From CBDIDH01 sp965277595 (GTDB taxonomy: Bacteria; Planctomycetota; Planctomycetia; Isosphaerales; Isosphaeraceae): a stretch of 64,000 bases of DNA. The notes under the pieces were generated by a model, which saw nothing but the letters and a program-made list of their open reading frames with translations, had not been told where the DNA came from and searched no databases. The DNA lies in assembly GCA_965277595.1 (NCBI GenBank), contig CBDIDH010000002.1:3038001-3102000 (forward strand), in the 5' to 3' direction. Position numbers and translations under genes: made by a program. Position 1 is the stretch's first letter. Each line of letters opens with the position of its first letter. Shown here one piece after another: positions 17,713 through 26,614 of the stretch.

Positions 17713-18930
17713 GTGAAGGTTCTCAAGCCGGAAACCGGCCAACGCCCCTGGGTCCTTCCCGCCTTGGTCGCGACCATCGCAACCGTCGCCTTGTTAATCC
17801 GATCCTTCACGGGAGCGGGAGTCGACCCCGAAGCGCTCGCGAAGCAGGTCGACGAGGCAATCCTCACCAAGAACGCGGTCGATGCCCGATCCGCCCTCGA
17901 TCGCCTCGAAAACGCCCGAAAACCAACCCCCGCCGACCACGTCTCGCGTGCCCGGGTCGCCTTGTTAAGCGAGGGTAACGACGAGGCGCTCGCCGAACTC
18001 GCTCAGGTTCCCGATGCAAATCCCCTGGCCGCTCGGGCCAGGCTTCTCGCCGGAGAAGTCGAGCTGCGACGCAATCACCCTCGGATTGCCGAACAGTTCC
18101 TCCGCGCCGCGATCAAGCTGGACCCGAGCCTCGTCCAGGCGCATCGCGAGTTAATCTACATTTACGGCATCCTTTTGCGCCGCAAGGAGTTGCACGACGA
18201 GTTCCTGGCCCTTTCGCGGCTTGTTCCGCTGACCAGTCAGAACGTCTATGACTGGTGCCTGATCCGCAACGTGAGCTGGCACGCCGTGGAACTCGTCCCG
18301 CAACTTCGAACCTATGTCGCGGCCGACCCGGCCGACCGCTGGTCTCGGCTCGCCCTGGCCGAGAACCTCCGCCAGCTCGGCCGCCGCGACGAGGCCGACG
18401 CGGTACTTGCTCCCTTGCCGGCGACCGACGACGATGCCCTGGCCATCCGTGTTCGCCTGGCGATCGACCGCGGCGACGAGGCGAAGGCCGATTCCTTGTT
18501 AGCCGCCGGAAGCGCCGATCATCCCGACCTCGCTCGGCTTCGAGGGCGCCTCGCCATGCTCCGCCGCGACGGCCCCTTGGCCGTGACCCAATTCCGCGCC
18601 TCGGTTCGCGCCGAGCCCGACAACCGCGACGGCCTGATTGGCCTTGGCCAGGCCCTGACTCTTTCCGGCGACCCGATCGCCGCGGCCCCCTATCTCGCCC
18701 GCGCTCGCGACCTTGACGCGATTGGCGCCTTGATCCAGCGTGCCTCGACCTCGGCCGGTCGAAACGATCGCACGCTCGCTCGCGCTCTCGGCGCCGCCTG
18801 CGAAAAAGCCGGCCTCTTCCCCGAGGCCGTCGCCTGGTATCACCTCGCCATCGACGCCGACCCCTTCGACGCCTCCGCACAAAAAGCCCTCTTCCGCCTT
18901 CGCGTTCACGATCCCCGCCCCGCGCGTTGA
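17713..18930 (+). CDS. Tetratricopeptide-repeat protein, membrane anchored
   Basis: The 405-residue product starts at GTG 17713. Residues about 12-32 (WVLPALVATIATVALLIR) form one membrane anchor. The rest is helical with TPR-like units, for example EVELRRNHPRIAEQFLRAAI near 120, LAENLRQLGRRDEADAVL near 215 and AACEKAGLFPEAVAWYHLAI near 370. The repeats probably scaffold protein contacts in the periplasm. It follows the CRTAC1 lipoprotein gene on the same strand and may be its partner, although a palindromic repeat lies between them. Confidence 0.82.
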   Translation: MKVLKPETGQRPWVLPALVATIATVALLIRSFTGAGVDPEALAKQVDEAILTKNAVDARSALDRLENARKPTPADHVSRARVALLSEGNDEALAELAQVPDANPLAARARLLAGEVELRRNHPRIAEQFLRAAIKLDPSLVQAHRELIYIYGILLRRKELHDEFLALSRLVPLTSQNVYDWCLIRNVSWHAVELVPQLRTYVAADPADRWSRLALAENLRQLGRRDEADAVLAPLPATDDDALAIRVRLAIDRGDEAKADSLLAAGSADHPDLARLRGRLAMLRRDGPLAVTQFRASVRAEPDNRDGLIGLGQALTLSGDPIAAAPYLARARDLDAIGALIQRASTSAGRNDRTLARALGAACEKAGLFPEAVAWYHLAIDADPFDASAQKALFRLRVHDPRPAR

Positions 18931-19020
18931 GGCCGCCGCTCGGATAAACTTCCCTACTTCCCGTTTGATTCCCTTCCGCCCTTTTCCCTTAACCTTTCCG
19001 ACCGTCCCGCAGCCTCCTTG

Positions 19021-19052
19021 TTGGTCATCGGTCCTCGGTCATTGGTCATCGT
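19021..19052. repeat. Short GGTCATC heptamer repeat
   Basis: Four consecutive 7-base units (GGTCATC, GGTCCTC, GGTCATT, GGTCATC) lie between the TPR gene and the first GT2 gene. No opposite arm is visible, so this is a partial member of the palindromic family. Confidence 0.75.
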
Positions 19053-19151
19053 TTTCCTGCTGCGATTGCCCCCAACCCGCCAACTCGCTACCATGCCGCC
19101 GACGCACGCGAGACCAATCCACACTCGAAGGCCAGAGGGAAAGGACGCCCG

Positions 19152-20075
19152 ATGACCACCGACCGCTTCGCGCCTCAAGGTGAACGGACAGATCTGGAGC
19201 TGAGCGTCATCATCGCCTCGGTCAACGGCCTGGACGTGCTCGAAGCGACGCTCGATGCCCTCGACGCCCTTCCCGAACGCGATCAAACCGAGGTCATCGT
19301 CGTCGAGACCCTGGGCAAATCGACGCGAAAACGCCTGGAATCGCGGTCAAAGCCGGTAATCGTGGTCGAATCCAACCGCGAGCCGATCCCGAAGCTGCGT
19401 TATCAAGGGATTCTCCACGCGAGCGGCCGACTCGTCGCGATCCTCGAAGACCATGCTCAGGTGCAACCCGACTGGGCGACCGCCCTGATTGACGCCCATC
19501 GCGCCCCCTGGGCGGCGGTCGGCGGGCCGGTCGAGAACGGCAAGCAAGGGCTCGTCAACTGGGCCGTTTATTTCTGCGAATACGCCGCGTACATGGGTCC
19601 AATCACCGAGGGGGAAACGATCGACCTGCCCGGCAATAACATTGCTTATAAGCGTCCTCACCTGCTTCGCCACGCGGCGATGCTCGAAGAGGGCAAGTGG
19701 GAATCGTGGATCAACGACCGCCTCCGCGCGGATGGTCTGCCCATCGCCGCGACCAACGCGATGGTCGTCCGGCACATCAAGGAGTTTCAGCTCGTTCACT
19801 TCCTTGCGCAACGTTTCCACTTCGCCCGGTCGTATGCCGGCATGCGCAGGCCCGACCAATCGTGGCCGAAGCGTCTGGTTTACAGCCTCGGTTCATTGGC
19901 CTTGCCCGCCTTGCTCTCCCTGCGCGTGACGCGAACGGTCATCGCCAAGAAGCGGCACCTGGCCCGTTTTCTCCTGGTCAGCCCCCTTGTCGGCCTCTTC
20001 ATGACGGTCGGGTCGGTTGGCGAGATGGTGGGCTACCTCTTCGGGTCGGGTCAGAGCCTCGACCGGGTGGAATGA
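19152..20075 (+). CDS. Glycosyltransferase family 2
   Basis: The 307-residue product begins LELSVIIASVNGLDVLEATL, the usual GT-A nucleotide-binding opening. VAILEDHAQVQPDW carries the acidic metal-binding region (ED-H rather than a plain DxD). GGPVENG and the NNIAYKRPHL segment follow. One or two hydrophobic segments near residues 245-295 suggest membrane association. It is coupled to the next GT2 gene by an ATGA-type overlap at 20072-20075. The two proteins share the same layout and probably arose by duplication. Confidence 0.85.
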   Translation: MTTDRFAPQGERTDLELSVIIASVNGLDVLEATLDALDALPERDQTEVIVVETLGKSTRKRLESRSKPVIVVESNREPIPKLRYQGILHASGRLVAILEDHAQVQPDWATALIDAHRAPWAAVGGPVENGKQGLVNWAVYFCEYAAYMGPITEGETIDLPGNNIAYKRPHLLRHAAMLEEGKWESWINDRLRADGLPIAATNAMVVRHIKEFQLVHFLAQRFHFARSYAGMRRPDQSWPKRLVYSLGSLALPALLSLRVTRTVIAKKRHLARFLLVSPLVGLFMTVGSVGEMVGYLFGSGQSLDRVE

Positions 20076-21085
20076 CCCCCCGCGTCGATCGCCCCGGCCT
20101 CTCGATCGTCCTCGCCGCGAGCAATTCGACCGAGGCTGTCGCGAGAACGCTCGATTCAATCGGTTTGCCGCACTCCGCCGTCGAGATCCTCGTCGTCGCC
20201 CCGCGCGACTCGATCCGCCGACCGCCCGATCTTTCCCCAGAAATCAACTGGCTTGACGCCGAGCCCGGCGCGACCGTTCCCGAACTCCGTCGGCGTGGCC
20301 TCGACCGCGCCCGCGCTTCGGTCGTGGCCTTCACCGAAGATTCCTGTCAACTCTCCACGCGCTGGGCCGACGCCTGGCTCGCCCCCTTCGCCGATCCTCA
20401 AATCCAGGCCGCGACCGGTCCCGTGATCGCTCTCGTCCACCATTTCACGATCGATCGCGCGGTTTTCCTCTGCGAATACGCCCCTTTTCTCCCCGGCCCG
20501 CCCGCGGGACGCCTCGCCGGCAACAACTTCGCCATTCGTGCTGAGTTAGGCCGACGCCTCGATCCCCTGGCGATCCACGAATCCGAGATTCAGGAACCCG
20601 CCGCGTTCGTGCCGGGTGCCCTTGTCGGCCATCTTCGGTCGTATTCGCTCGCGGAAGCGATCCGCGACCGCCTCCGCGCCGGGTTCGAATACGGCGATCG
20701 CCGCGCCTCGATGCTTCCGATTCTTTTCAAAACGCCCGCCTGGCTGATCGGCCCGGCCGTTCTTCTGGCTCAGATGATCCGACTCGCCCGGATCTTCGCC
20801 CGCCGCGGCCGACTTGCCCTCGCCTTTCTTGACGCGATTCCGCTCACGCTCGTTCTGCTGACCGCCTGGAGCGTCGGCGAATGGCTCGGCTGGATTCAAG
20901 CGGCGCTTGCGTCTCGCCCTGCTCGCAAACCACGTGAAAGAACGGCCCGAACCTCTTCGCCAGCATGCGCCCGATCGACGTCGCCACTGCCCCCTGATAA
21001 CACCGCGCCAGCATCCTTTTTACGCGGCCGAACTGGGCGAGATCCTCGACAGGCAACGCGGGCACGCGAATCGTCCCACCATTAA
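20072..21085 (+). CDS. Glycosyltransferase family 2-like protein
   Basis: The 337-residue product starts at ATG 20072, overlapping the upstream stop. It aligns by eye with the preceding GT2 (LSIVLAASNSTEAVARTL, VVAFTEDSCQLSTRWADAW, LCEYAPF, GNNFAIRAEL). The family-like region ends around GWIQAALASRP (about base 20918). The last 55 residues are Arg/Pro/Ser-rich and lie entirely over the opposite-strand methyltransferase gene, so this tail looks acquired by loss of an earlier stop. Similarity to its neighbour suggests two successive or alternative transfer steps. Confidence 0.8.
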   Translation: MTPRVDRPGLSIVLAASNSTEAVARTLDSIGLPHSAVEILVVAPRDSIRRPPDLSPEINWLDAEPGATVPELRRRGLDRARASVVAFTEDSCQLSTRWADAWLAPFADPQIQAATGPVIALVHHFTIDRAVFLCEYAPFLPGPPAGRLAGNNFAIRAELGRRLDPLAIHESEIQEPAAFVPGALVGHLRSYSLAEAIRDRLRAGFEYGDRRASMLPILFKTPAWLIGPAVLLAQMIRLARIFARRGRLALAFLDAIPLTLVLLTAWSVGEWLGWIQAALASRPARKPRERTARTSSPACARSTSPLPPDNTAPASFLRGRTGRDPRQATRARESSHH

Positions 21086-21902
21086 ACGGGCTTACGCGGA
21101 GCAGTCGCGTCCACTCCGCGTAACCAAGCGTATGAATCCCACGGAAGTCGACGCCTCGCGTCCAGCGCACGTAAAGCGGCATCCAGGCGCGCGGCAAGAA
21201 CCCCACCCCCCAGGCCCCGACGTGCGGCTCGGGCGCCAGGCTGTAACGGTTTGGCGAGGCCATCACCAGTCGGCCCCCTGTCTTCAAAACCCGATACGCC
21301 TCGGCCAGAGTCGCCCCCTGATCGCCGACGTGCTCGATCACGTCTCCCGCGACAACGCCCGCGATCGACCCGTCCGCCAGCGGCAAGCCCTCGGCCGAGG
21401 CACACGCGAGGGGCACCTCGCGCAAGCCTTCCTCATCGAGCCTTTTCCTCGCCACGATGAGCCAGCGCATCGCGATATCAACCCCCGCCGATTCAATCCC
21501 CTCTCCCTGAAAGACCGCCAGAAACGACCCGCTTCCGCATCCAAGGTCCAGGATCGGGCCATCAGGAACCTTCCCGAGGATCTTGATCCAGGCTCGCGCC
21601 CGCCCCGCCGCGGTGAGGATGTGGCCGATCTGCCGCTCCTTCTGATCGGCCCGAAGGCCGCTCGCCAGTTCATAATAGAAGTTCAGCAAACCTCGAAAAT
21701 CGACCTCATCGAACCGGGCATCGAGCTTCCGGGCGAAGGCCCAATCCTCTTCGGTCGAAAGATAAAGGTCTTCGCCCGTCCTCAAATCGGGAATTCCGCG
21801 CAAGGTGCGAAACCTCGCTCCGCAGGCGAGACACGCCCATTCCTCGCCCAATGCCAGCGGCCCCCGGCACCCTGGGCAGGCCCAAAGATTCAAGCTCGAC
21901 AC
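20844..21902 (-). CDS. SAM-dependent methyltransferase with N-terminal zinc ribbon
   Basis: The 352-residue product opens with a zinc-ribbon (WACPGCRGPL ... WACLACGARF, residues 8-30) of the Trm112-like type. A class I methyltransferase domain follows with ILDLGCGSGSFL, GVDIAM and GDVIEHVGD. It is a clear paralogue of the gene at the start of the window, sharing the segments RYSLAPEPHVGAWGVGFLPR here and RFTVATDPHLGLWGVGWLPR there. The conserved part ends near VVCEQGE; the final 23 residues overlap the GT2 gene on the other strand. A glycan or lipid substrate is inferred from context. Confidence 0.85.
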   Translation of the reverse strand: MSSLNLWACPGCRGPLALGEEWACLACGARFRTLRGIPDLRTGEDLYLSTEEDWAFARKLDARFDEVDFRGLLNFYYELASGLRADQKERQIGHILTAAGRARAWIKILGKVPDGPILDLGCGSGSFLAVFQGEGIESAGVDIAMRWLIVARKRLDEEGLREVPLACASAEGLPLADGSIAGVVAGDVIEHVGDQGATLAEAYRVLKTGGRLVMASPNRYSLAPEPHVGAWGVGFLPRAWMPLYVRWTRGVDFRGIHTLGYAEWTRLLRVSPFNGGTIRVPALPVEDLAQFGRVKRMLARCYQGAVATSIGRMLAKRFGPFFHVVCEQGETQAPLESSRAIRRRSRRSAERA

Positions 21903-21915
21903 GTATCAACCCCTC

Positions 21916-22281
21916 TCAACGGAATCCACCGTGGAAGGGGGCGAAATGATGCGCCAGGCTCAAGGCCATCAGCAGGGCGCCGACCCCGAAAACGACGACA
22001 TGCCCTGTCTTTCTCAGGTCAAACCGCCCGACGCGGACGACCAGGAGATAGCCGACGACCAGGTTGAAGATGCCCCAGAGCACGTTCACCGTCGCCGACG
22101 ACAAACCCTCGCCCGGCGGCCTGGCGAAGGGGCTTTGAAAGGGATTTCCCGAGACGCCGTTCACCAGGTGCGGAATCGTGTTCGCCAGAAAGGCCCCGCC
22201 GAAGAAATACGCGAGCAGGTGATACCACCGCGTCTTGTTGAACTCCTGAAGACGGTCGACCGACTCCGGTTCCTCGCTCAT
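21916..22281 (-). CDS. Small membrane protein, function unknown
   Basis: The 121-residue product starts at ATG 22281, six bases after AAGGAGG. Three hydrophobic segments are visible: WYHLLAYFFGGAFLANTIPH, TVNVLWGIFNLVVGYLLVV and VVVFGVGALLMALSLA. I do not recognise the family. It lies 13 bases upstream of the zinc-ribbon methyltransferase on the same strand and is probably co-transcribed with it. Confidence 0.7.
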   Translation of the reverse strand: MSEEPESVDRLQEFNKTRWYHLLAYFFGGAFLANTIPHLVNGVSGNPFQSPFARPPGEGLSSATVNVLWGIFNLVVGYLLVVRVGRFDLRKTGHVVVFGVGALLMALSLAHHFAPFHGGFR

Positions 22282-22447
22282 CGTGATCCTCCTTGCCCGA
22301 TTCCAGGTTGCGCGCCGAGGGCGGATCGTACCGATCCCTCGGTTCGGGCGAAACCCGAAATCCAATATGGACACCAGGGCGTCGAACAACGAAAGTCGAG
22401 CCGGTTGCGTTGCCGCGTTTTGAGACAGGTTTGAGGTGGGAAACCGC

Positions 22448-23158
22448 ATGGCATCCCAACGACCATTCGAGATCCGTTTTGGAGCGATCGGCGAGGCCTG
22501 GGGCTTCTTCAAGGAGCGCTGGCCGACCTGGATCGTCGCCGGCCTGATTGTCACCGTCGCCAACGGAGCGCTTCTGGGCCTCCTTCATGCGATTTTCCAC
22601 CTCAAGCTACCCGAGGGTGGGGGCGGGTTCATGATCGTCGTCCCCCCGGCGAATGACCTGGTTGCGGCGGCGATCGTGATGGTGATCGACGGGGTCTTGC
22701 TCGGCGGTCTCTTTCGAATCGCCTGCGCCCAGGTGCGCGGAGAGCCAATTTCGGCGGCCGACCTCTTCGGCGTCACCGATGTTCTCGTCGAGCTCGTTCT
22801 CGGCTCGGCGATGCTCGGGGTCGCCCTCACCGCCGCGGCGAGCTTCTGCGCCTTCCCTGCCTTCGTGCTCGCGGGGGTCTGGATGTTCACAATCCCGTTG
22901 ATCGTGGACGGACGCCTCCGCGCCTTCGCCGCCTTCGGCCAGAGCTGGGAGGCGCTCAAGGGGCACTGGCTCTCCGCCTCGATTTTTCACGTCATCGCCG
23001 GCCTCATTGCCGGTCTGGGCCTCTGTTGCGGCGTCATTGGCCTTGTCTTCACGATGCCGCTCTATAGCCTCTCGGTCGCTATCCTTTATCGAGACGCCTT
23101 CACATTCGAACAATTTGTTCCGACCCAAAAACCCGACGCGCCCGACCCTGACTTCTAA
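22448..23158 (+). CDS. Polytopic membrane protein, function unknown
   Basis: The 236-residue product starts at ATG 22448 (a GTG at 22436 is the alternative). It has about five membrane segments with a Gly/Ala-rich pattern and an ALKGHWLSASIFHV loop. This resembles DUF975-like or glycerophosphodiesterase-membrane-domain proteins in which the segment FGQSWEALKG recurs. Cytoplasmic-membrane location is clear; function is not. It is divergent from the small membrane protein gene upstream. Confidence 0.7.
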   Translation: MASQRPFEIRFGAIGEAWGFFKERWPTWIVAGLIVTVANGALLGLLHAIFHLKLPEGGGGFMIVVPPANDLVAAAIVMVIDGVLLGGLFRIACAQVRGEPISAADLFGVTDVLVELVLGSAMLGVALTAAASFCAFPAFVLAGVWMFTIPLIVDGRLRAFAAFGQSWEALKGHWLSASIFHVIAGLIAGLGLCCGVIGLVFTMPLYSLSVAILYRDAFTFEQFVPTQKPDAPDPDF

Positions 23159-23236
23159 ACAAAGGGTTCCGAATCGGATACAACCAAGGTTCAACATTGT
23201 TGACTGGCCGGTCGATCGATCGTTGGGGCCTTCACC

Positions 23237-26209
23237 ATGTTTCGCCTGATTAAGCTTGCCGCCCTCTGGATTTTCCTGTTCGTATCCGCAGTCGGCCTCG
23301 ATCCTGAACCGGTTCGGGCTGAAGGCTTTACGCCGGATGAGGCCGTCGCGCGGATGGTCATGCCCGACGGCTTTCACGCCGAGGTCTTCGCATGCGAACC
23401 GATGATCCGACAACCCCTCTCGGTCAACTTCGACGATCGGGGCCGGGCCTGGGTCATTGAATACCTCCAATATCCGACCCCAGCCGGACTCAAGCCGGTG
23501 ACCGTCGACCAGTATTTGCGCACCGAGTACGACCGCGTTCCCGAGGCTCCGCCCAAAGGCCCGCGCGGATTGGATCGGATCACGATCCTCGAAGACACCG
23601 ACGGCGACGGCCGCGCCGACGCGTCCAAAATCTTTGTCGACGGCCTTAACCTCGCGTCGGGCCTGGCGATCGGTCACGGTGGCGTCTTCGTCGCGCAGGC
23701 GCCTTACCTGCTCTTTTATCCCGATCGCGACAAGGATGATCGCCCCGACGGCGAGCCTGAAGTTCTCCTCAAGGGGTTCGGTCTCCAGGACGCTCACGCC
23801 ACGGTGAACTCGCTGATCTGGGGTCCCGACGGCTGGCTTTACGGCGTTCAGGGGAGCACCGTCACCGCCCGGATTCGCGGCATCGAGTTTCAGCAAGGGG
23901 TCTGGCGGTATCACCCGCGCACCCGCGCTTTTGAACTCTTCGCCGAAGGAGGCGGCAATACCTGGGGCCTCGATTTTGACGCCTCGGGTAACGCCTTCGG
24001 CAGCAGCAACGGCAGTTACATCGCCTTTCACACCGTGCAAGGGGGCAACTACGTCAAGGGGTTCGCCAAGCATGGCCCCTTGCATAACCCCTTTGCCTTC
24101 GGTTACTTCGGCGCACTCGCTTACGACGGCCCGAAGGTTGGCGGCCACGTCACGCCCGGAGGGATCATTTACAAGGCCGATGCCTATCCGGCCGCCTTTC
24201 AAGGCGTTTTCATCGGGGGAAATCTGCTTTCAAATACGGTTTACTGGCATGATTTAAGCCCCCTCGGCTCGACCTTCAAGGCCAGGCATGGCGGCACGCT
24301 CATTGATGCGCGTGACAACTGGTTCCGGCCGATTGATCTTCAGGTCGGCCCCGATGGATGCGTTTATGTGGTGGACTGGTACGACCGCCGCGCCTCGCAT
24401 CTTGACCCGCGTGACAACTGGGACAAGACCAACGGCCGGATCTATCGGGTCGTTTATCACGATCGCCAGAAGCTGGAAAAATTCGACCTGGCGCGGCTCT
24501 CGTCCCAACGCCTGCTTGAGTTTCGAACCAGCCCGAATGACTGGTACGCCGCGACGGGCCGCCGGATTCTCGACGAGCGCCGCGACCCGGCCCTGATCGC
24601 GCCTTTGAAAACGCTTCTGGCCGGGGATCGCGACGAAACCCTGGCCCTCCGCGACCTCTGGATGCTCAACGCCTGCGGCGGCTTCGATGATCCGATGGCG
24701 CTCACGCTTCTGGAACACCCGGTCGCCGGAGTTCGACGCTGGACGGTCCGCCTCCTGGGCGATGAGCAACGGTCCAGCCCCAGCCTGCTCGCCTCGCTCG
24801 TTCAACTCGCGGCGACGGAACCTGATCCGCGCGTTCGCAGTCAACTCGCTTCGTCTTGCCAGCGCTGGAAGACGGCGGAGGCGTTGCCGATCTTGACGCA
24901 ACTTATGAGGAGCCTTGACGATCGATCGGACCCGCAAATTCCGCTGTTGCTCTGGTGGGCGTTCGAACGTCACCTCCGCGACGATTCCGAAGCGGTGGTC
25001 GCGCTCTTTTGCCGACCCGAGTCGCAGACGTCGCCGATCGTCCGCGAGACGATCTTACCGCGGCTTGCTCGCTGGCTGACGAGTCGAGGGACGCCCGCTG
25101 ATTTCGCCGCCTGCGCGAAACTGCTGGCAAAGGCGCCGGGCGAGGGGGAATCAACGGCGATCGTCAACGGAATGGACGAAGGGCTCGCGGGTCATCCGCT
25201 GGCCTCGGTTCCGCCCGAGATCGCTCCGCAACTTGCTGTCCTCTGGGACCTTCCGGCGCACCCGCCGACGCTCTCCTTGATCCGGTTCGCGGCCCGACTC
25301 GGCAGTCCCGAGGCCCTGGTCGTGGCCAACGACCGTCTCAACAATCCGCAAACGCCAGCCGCCGACCGCCTCGCCCTGGTGGACCTTTTGGGACAGCGTG
25401 CGCGTCCCGATTCGCTGCCGATCTTGCTGGACCATGCCCGCGAGGGCGATCCCCTGGCCCCCGCCGCGCTCCGAGCGCTCGGCGGTTACAACGACGCGCG
25501 GGTCGGCTCCGAGCTCATCGGCCGCTACCCGACATTCAACCCAGCGTTGCGAAGCGCGGTTCTCACGGTGCTCGCGTCGCGTCCCGTCTGGGCAACTACA
25601 TTACTGGACGCCTTTGACAAAAAAGTCATCGATCCGCGCAACCTCACTGCGGCGCAGGCGTTGCAAATTGCCCGCCTGGGAGATACTTCGCTCGCGACAC
25701 GTCTGGAAGCGGTCTGGGGACGCCTTCCTGGGCCAGGATCGCCCGAAAAGATTCGAAGGATTGCCGAGGTGCGCGGCTTCTTCGTCGAGGGGGACAAGGG
25801 GAACGCCGCGCGCGGGCAACCGGTCTTCAAGGAACACTGCGCGGTCTGCCACAAACTGTTTAACGAAGGGGAATCGATCGGCCCCGACCTCACCGGGTCG
25901 GAACGGAAGAACCTCGATTTTCTCTTGCAGAGCCTGGTCGATCCCAGTTCCCAGATCCGCAAGGAATACCAGGGCCAGACGATCGCCTTGCGCGATGGTC
26001 GCGTCCTCGGCGGCCTTCTTGCCGACGAGACCGGGACGACGCTGACCTTGATTGACTCGGAACGTCGCAGGACGGTCCTGCCGCGCGATCAGATCGAATC
26101 CATTCGGCCGTCGACAACCTCGGTGATGCCCGATGGCCTTCTCGACCGCCTCCCCGAAGGGGAGGTCCGCGACCTGATCCGCTACCTTCAGAGCGACCCG
26201 CCCCGATAA
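23237..26209 (+). CDS. PVC-type membrane-bound dehydrogenase with HEAT-like repeats and cytochrome c site
   Basis: This 990-residue secreted protein begins with a signal peptide (residues 1-30). Residues about 35-400 form the beta-propeller dehydrogenase domain typical of Planctomycetes/Verrucomicrobia (ITILEDTDGDGRAD, LIWGPDGWLYGVQGS, DLQVGPDGCVYVVDWYDRRA). HEAT-like repeats occupy about 450-830. The tail carries a c-type haem site CAVCH at 868-872, then IGPDLTG and the ALRDGRVLGGLL fold. Families of this build are thought to oxidise sugars or alcohols and pass electrons to the haem; the substrate is unknown. It is transcribed alone. Confidence 0.92.
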   Translation: MFRLIKLAALWIFLFVSAVGLDPEPVRAEGFTPDEAVARMVMPDGFHAEVFACEPMIRQPLSVNFDDRGRAWVIEYLQYPTPAGLKPVTVDQYLRTEYDRVPEAPPKGPRGLDRITILEDTDGDGRADASKIFVDGLNLASGLAIGHGGVFVAQAPYLLFYPDRDKDDRPDGEPEVLLKGFGLQDAHATVNSLIWGPDGWLYGVQGSTVTARIRGIEFQQGVWRYHPRTRAFELFAEGGGNTWGLDFDASGNAFGSSNGSYIAFHTVQGGNYVKGFAKHGPLHNPFAFGYFGALAYDGPKVGGHVTPGGIIYKADAYPAAFQGVFIGGNLLSNTVYWHDLSPLGSTFKARHGGTLIDARDNWFRPIDLQVGPDGCVYVVDWYDRRASHLDPRDNWDKTNGRIYRVVYHDRQKLEKFDLARLSSQRLLEFRTSPNDWYAATGRRILDERRDPALIAPLKTLLAGDRDETLALRDLWMLNACGGFDDPMALTLLEHPVAGVRRWTVRLLGDEQRSSPSLLASLVQLAATEPDPRVRSQLASSCQRWKTAEALPILTQLMRSLDDRSDPQIPLLLWWAFERHLRDDSEAVVALFCRPESQTSPIVRETILPRLARWLTSRGTPADFAACAKLLAKAPGEGESTAIVNGMDEGLAGHPLASVPPEIAPQLAVLWDLPAHPPTLSLIRFAARLGSPEALVVANDRLNNPQTPAADRLALVDLLGQRARPDSLPILLDHAREGDPLAPAALRALGGYNDARVGSELIGRYPTFNPALRSAVLTVLASRPVWATTLLDAFDKKVIDPRNLTAAQALQIARLGDTSLATRLEAVWGRLPGPGSPEKIRRIAEVRGFFVEGDKGNAARGQPVFKEHCAVCHKLFNEGESIGPDLTGSERKNLDFLLQSLVDPSSQIRKEYQGQTIALRDGRVLGGLLADETGTTLTLIDSERRRTVLPRDQIESIRPSTTSVMPDGLLDRLPEGEVRDLIRYLQSDPPR

Positions 26210-26552
26210 AAAGACGCCTGGCCGTCTCGAAGTTTCTCCTCGGAAGAACCCCTCGAACCTTCGGCTCGATCTTGATCGATGGAGTCTTGCGCGCCTTGAT
26301 CGTCTGAGAAGGATGATGGGCAATTTCAAGGTCGACCAGGCGCTCTTCGCGAGGCGACGCGACGAAGTCCCCTTGACGAAACGAAGCCAATGAAGCCAAG
26401 GATTTGAGTCGGTCGCGTTGTGATTTCCGCCAGATTCGTGGGTAAAAGTCGTCCGAGGGGCGCGAAAGGCCCCGATGTCGGAACTCACCTTTCTGGGCGG
26501 ATCGTGCGAAACGAAGCCAACCGCGCGTTCGTCCGTCATCCCACGACCCATG
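26210..26552. other. Gene-free 3' intergenic region
   Basis: Between the stops of the PVC cytochrome and ThuA genes lie about 340 bases before the terminator. Only short shadow frames are present. I see no RNA gene or repeat. Confidence 0.5.
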
Positions 26553-26583
26553 AAAAAACGCCGAGGAATTTCCCCGGCGTTTT
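26553..26583. terminator. Bidirectional terminator
   Basis: AAAACGCCG and CGGCGTTTT arms with A/T runs on both sides sit between two converging genes. The structure would serve ThuA on the minus strand and could also catch plus-strand transcripts. Confidence 0.75.
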
Positions 26584-26614
26584 CGATGGTCAAATGGCTC
26601 TTGCCCAACGATGA

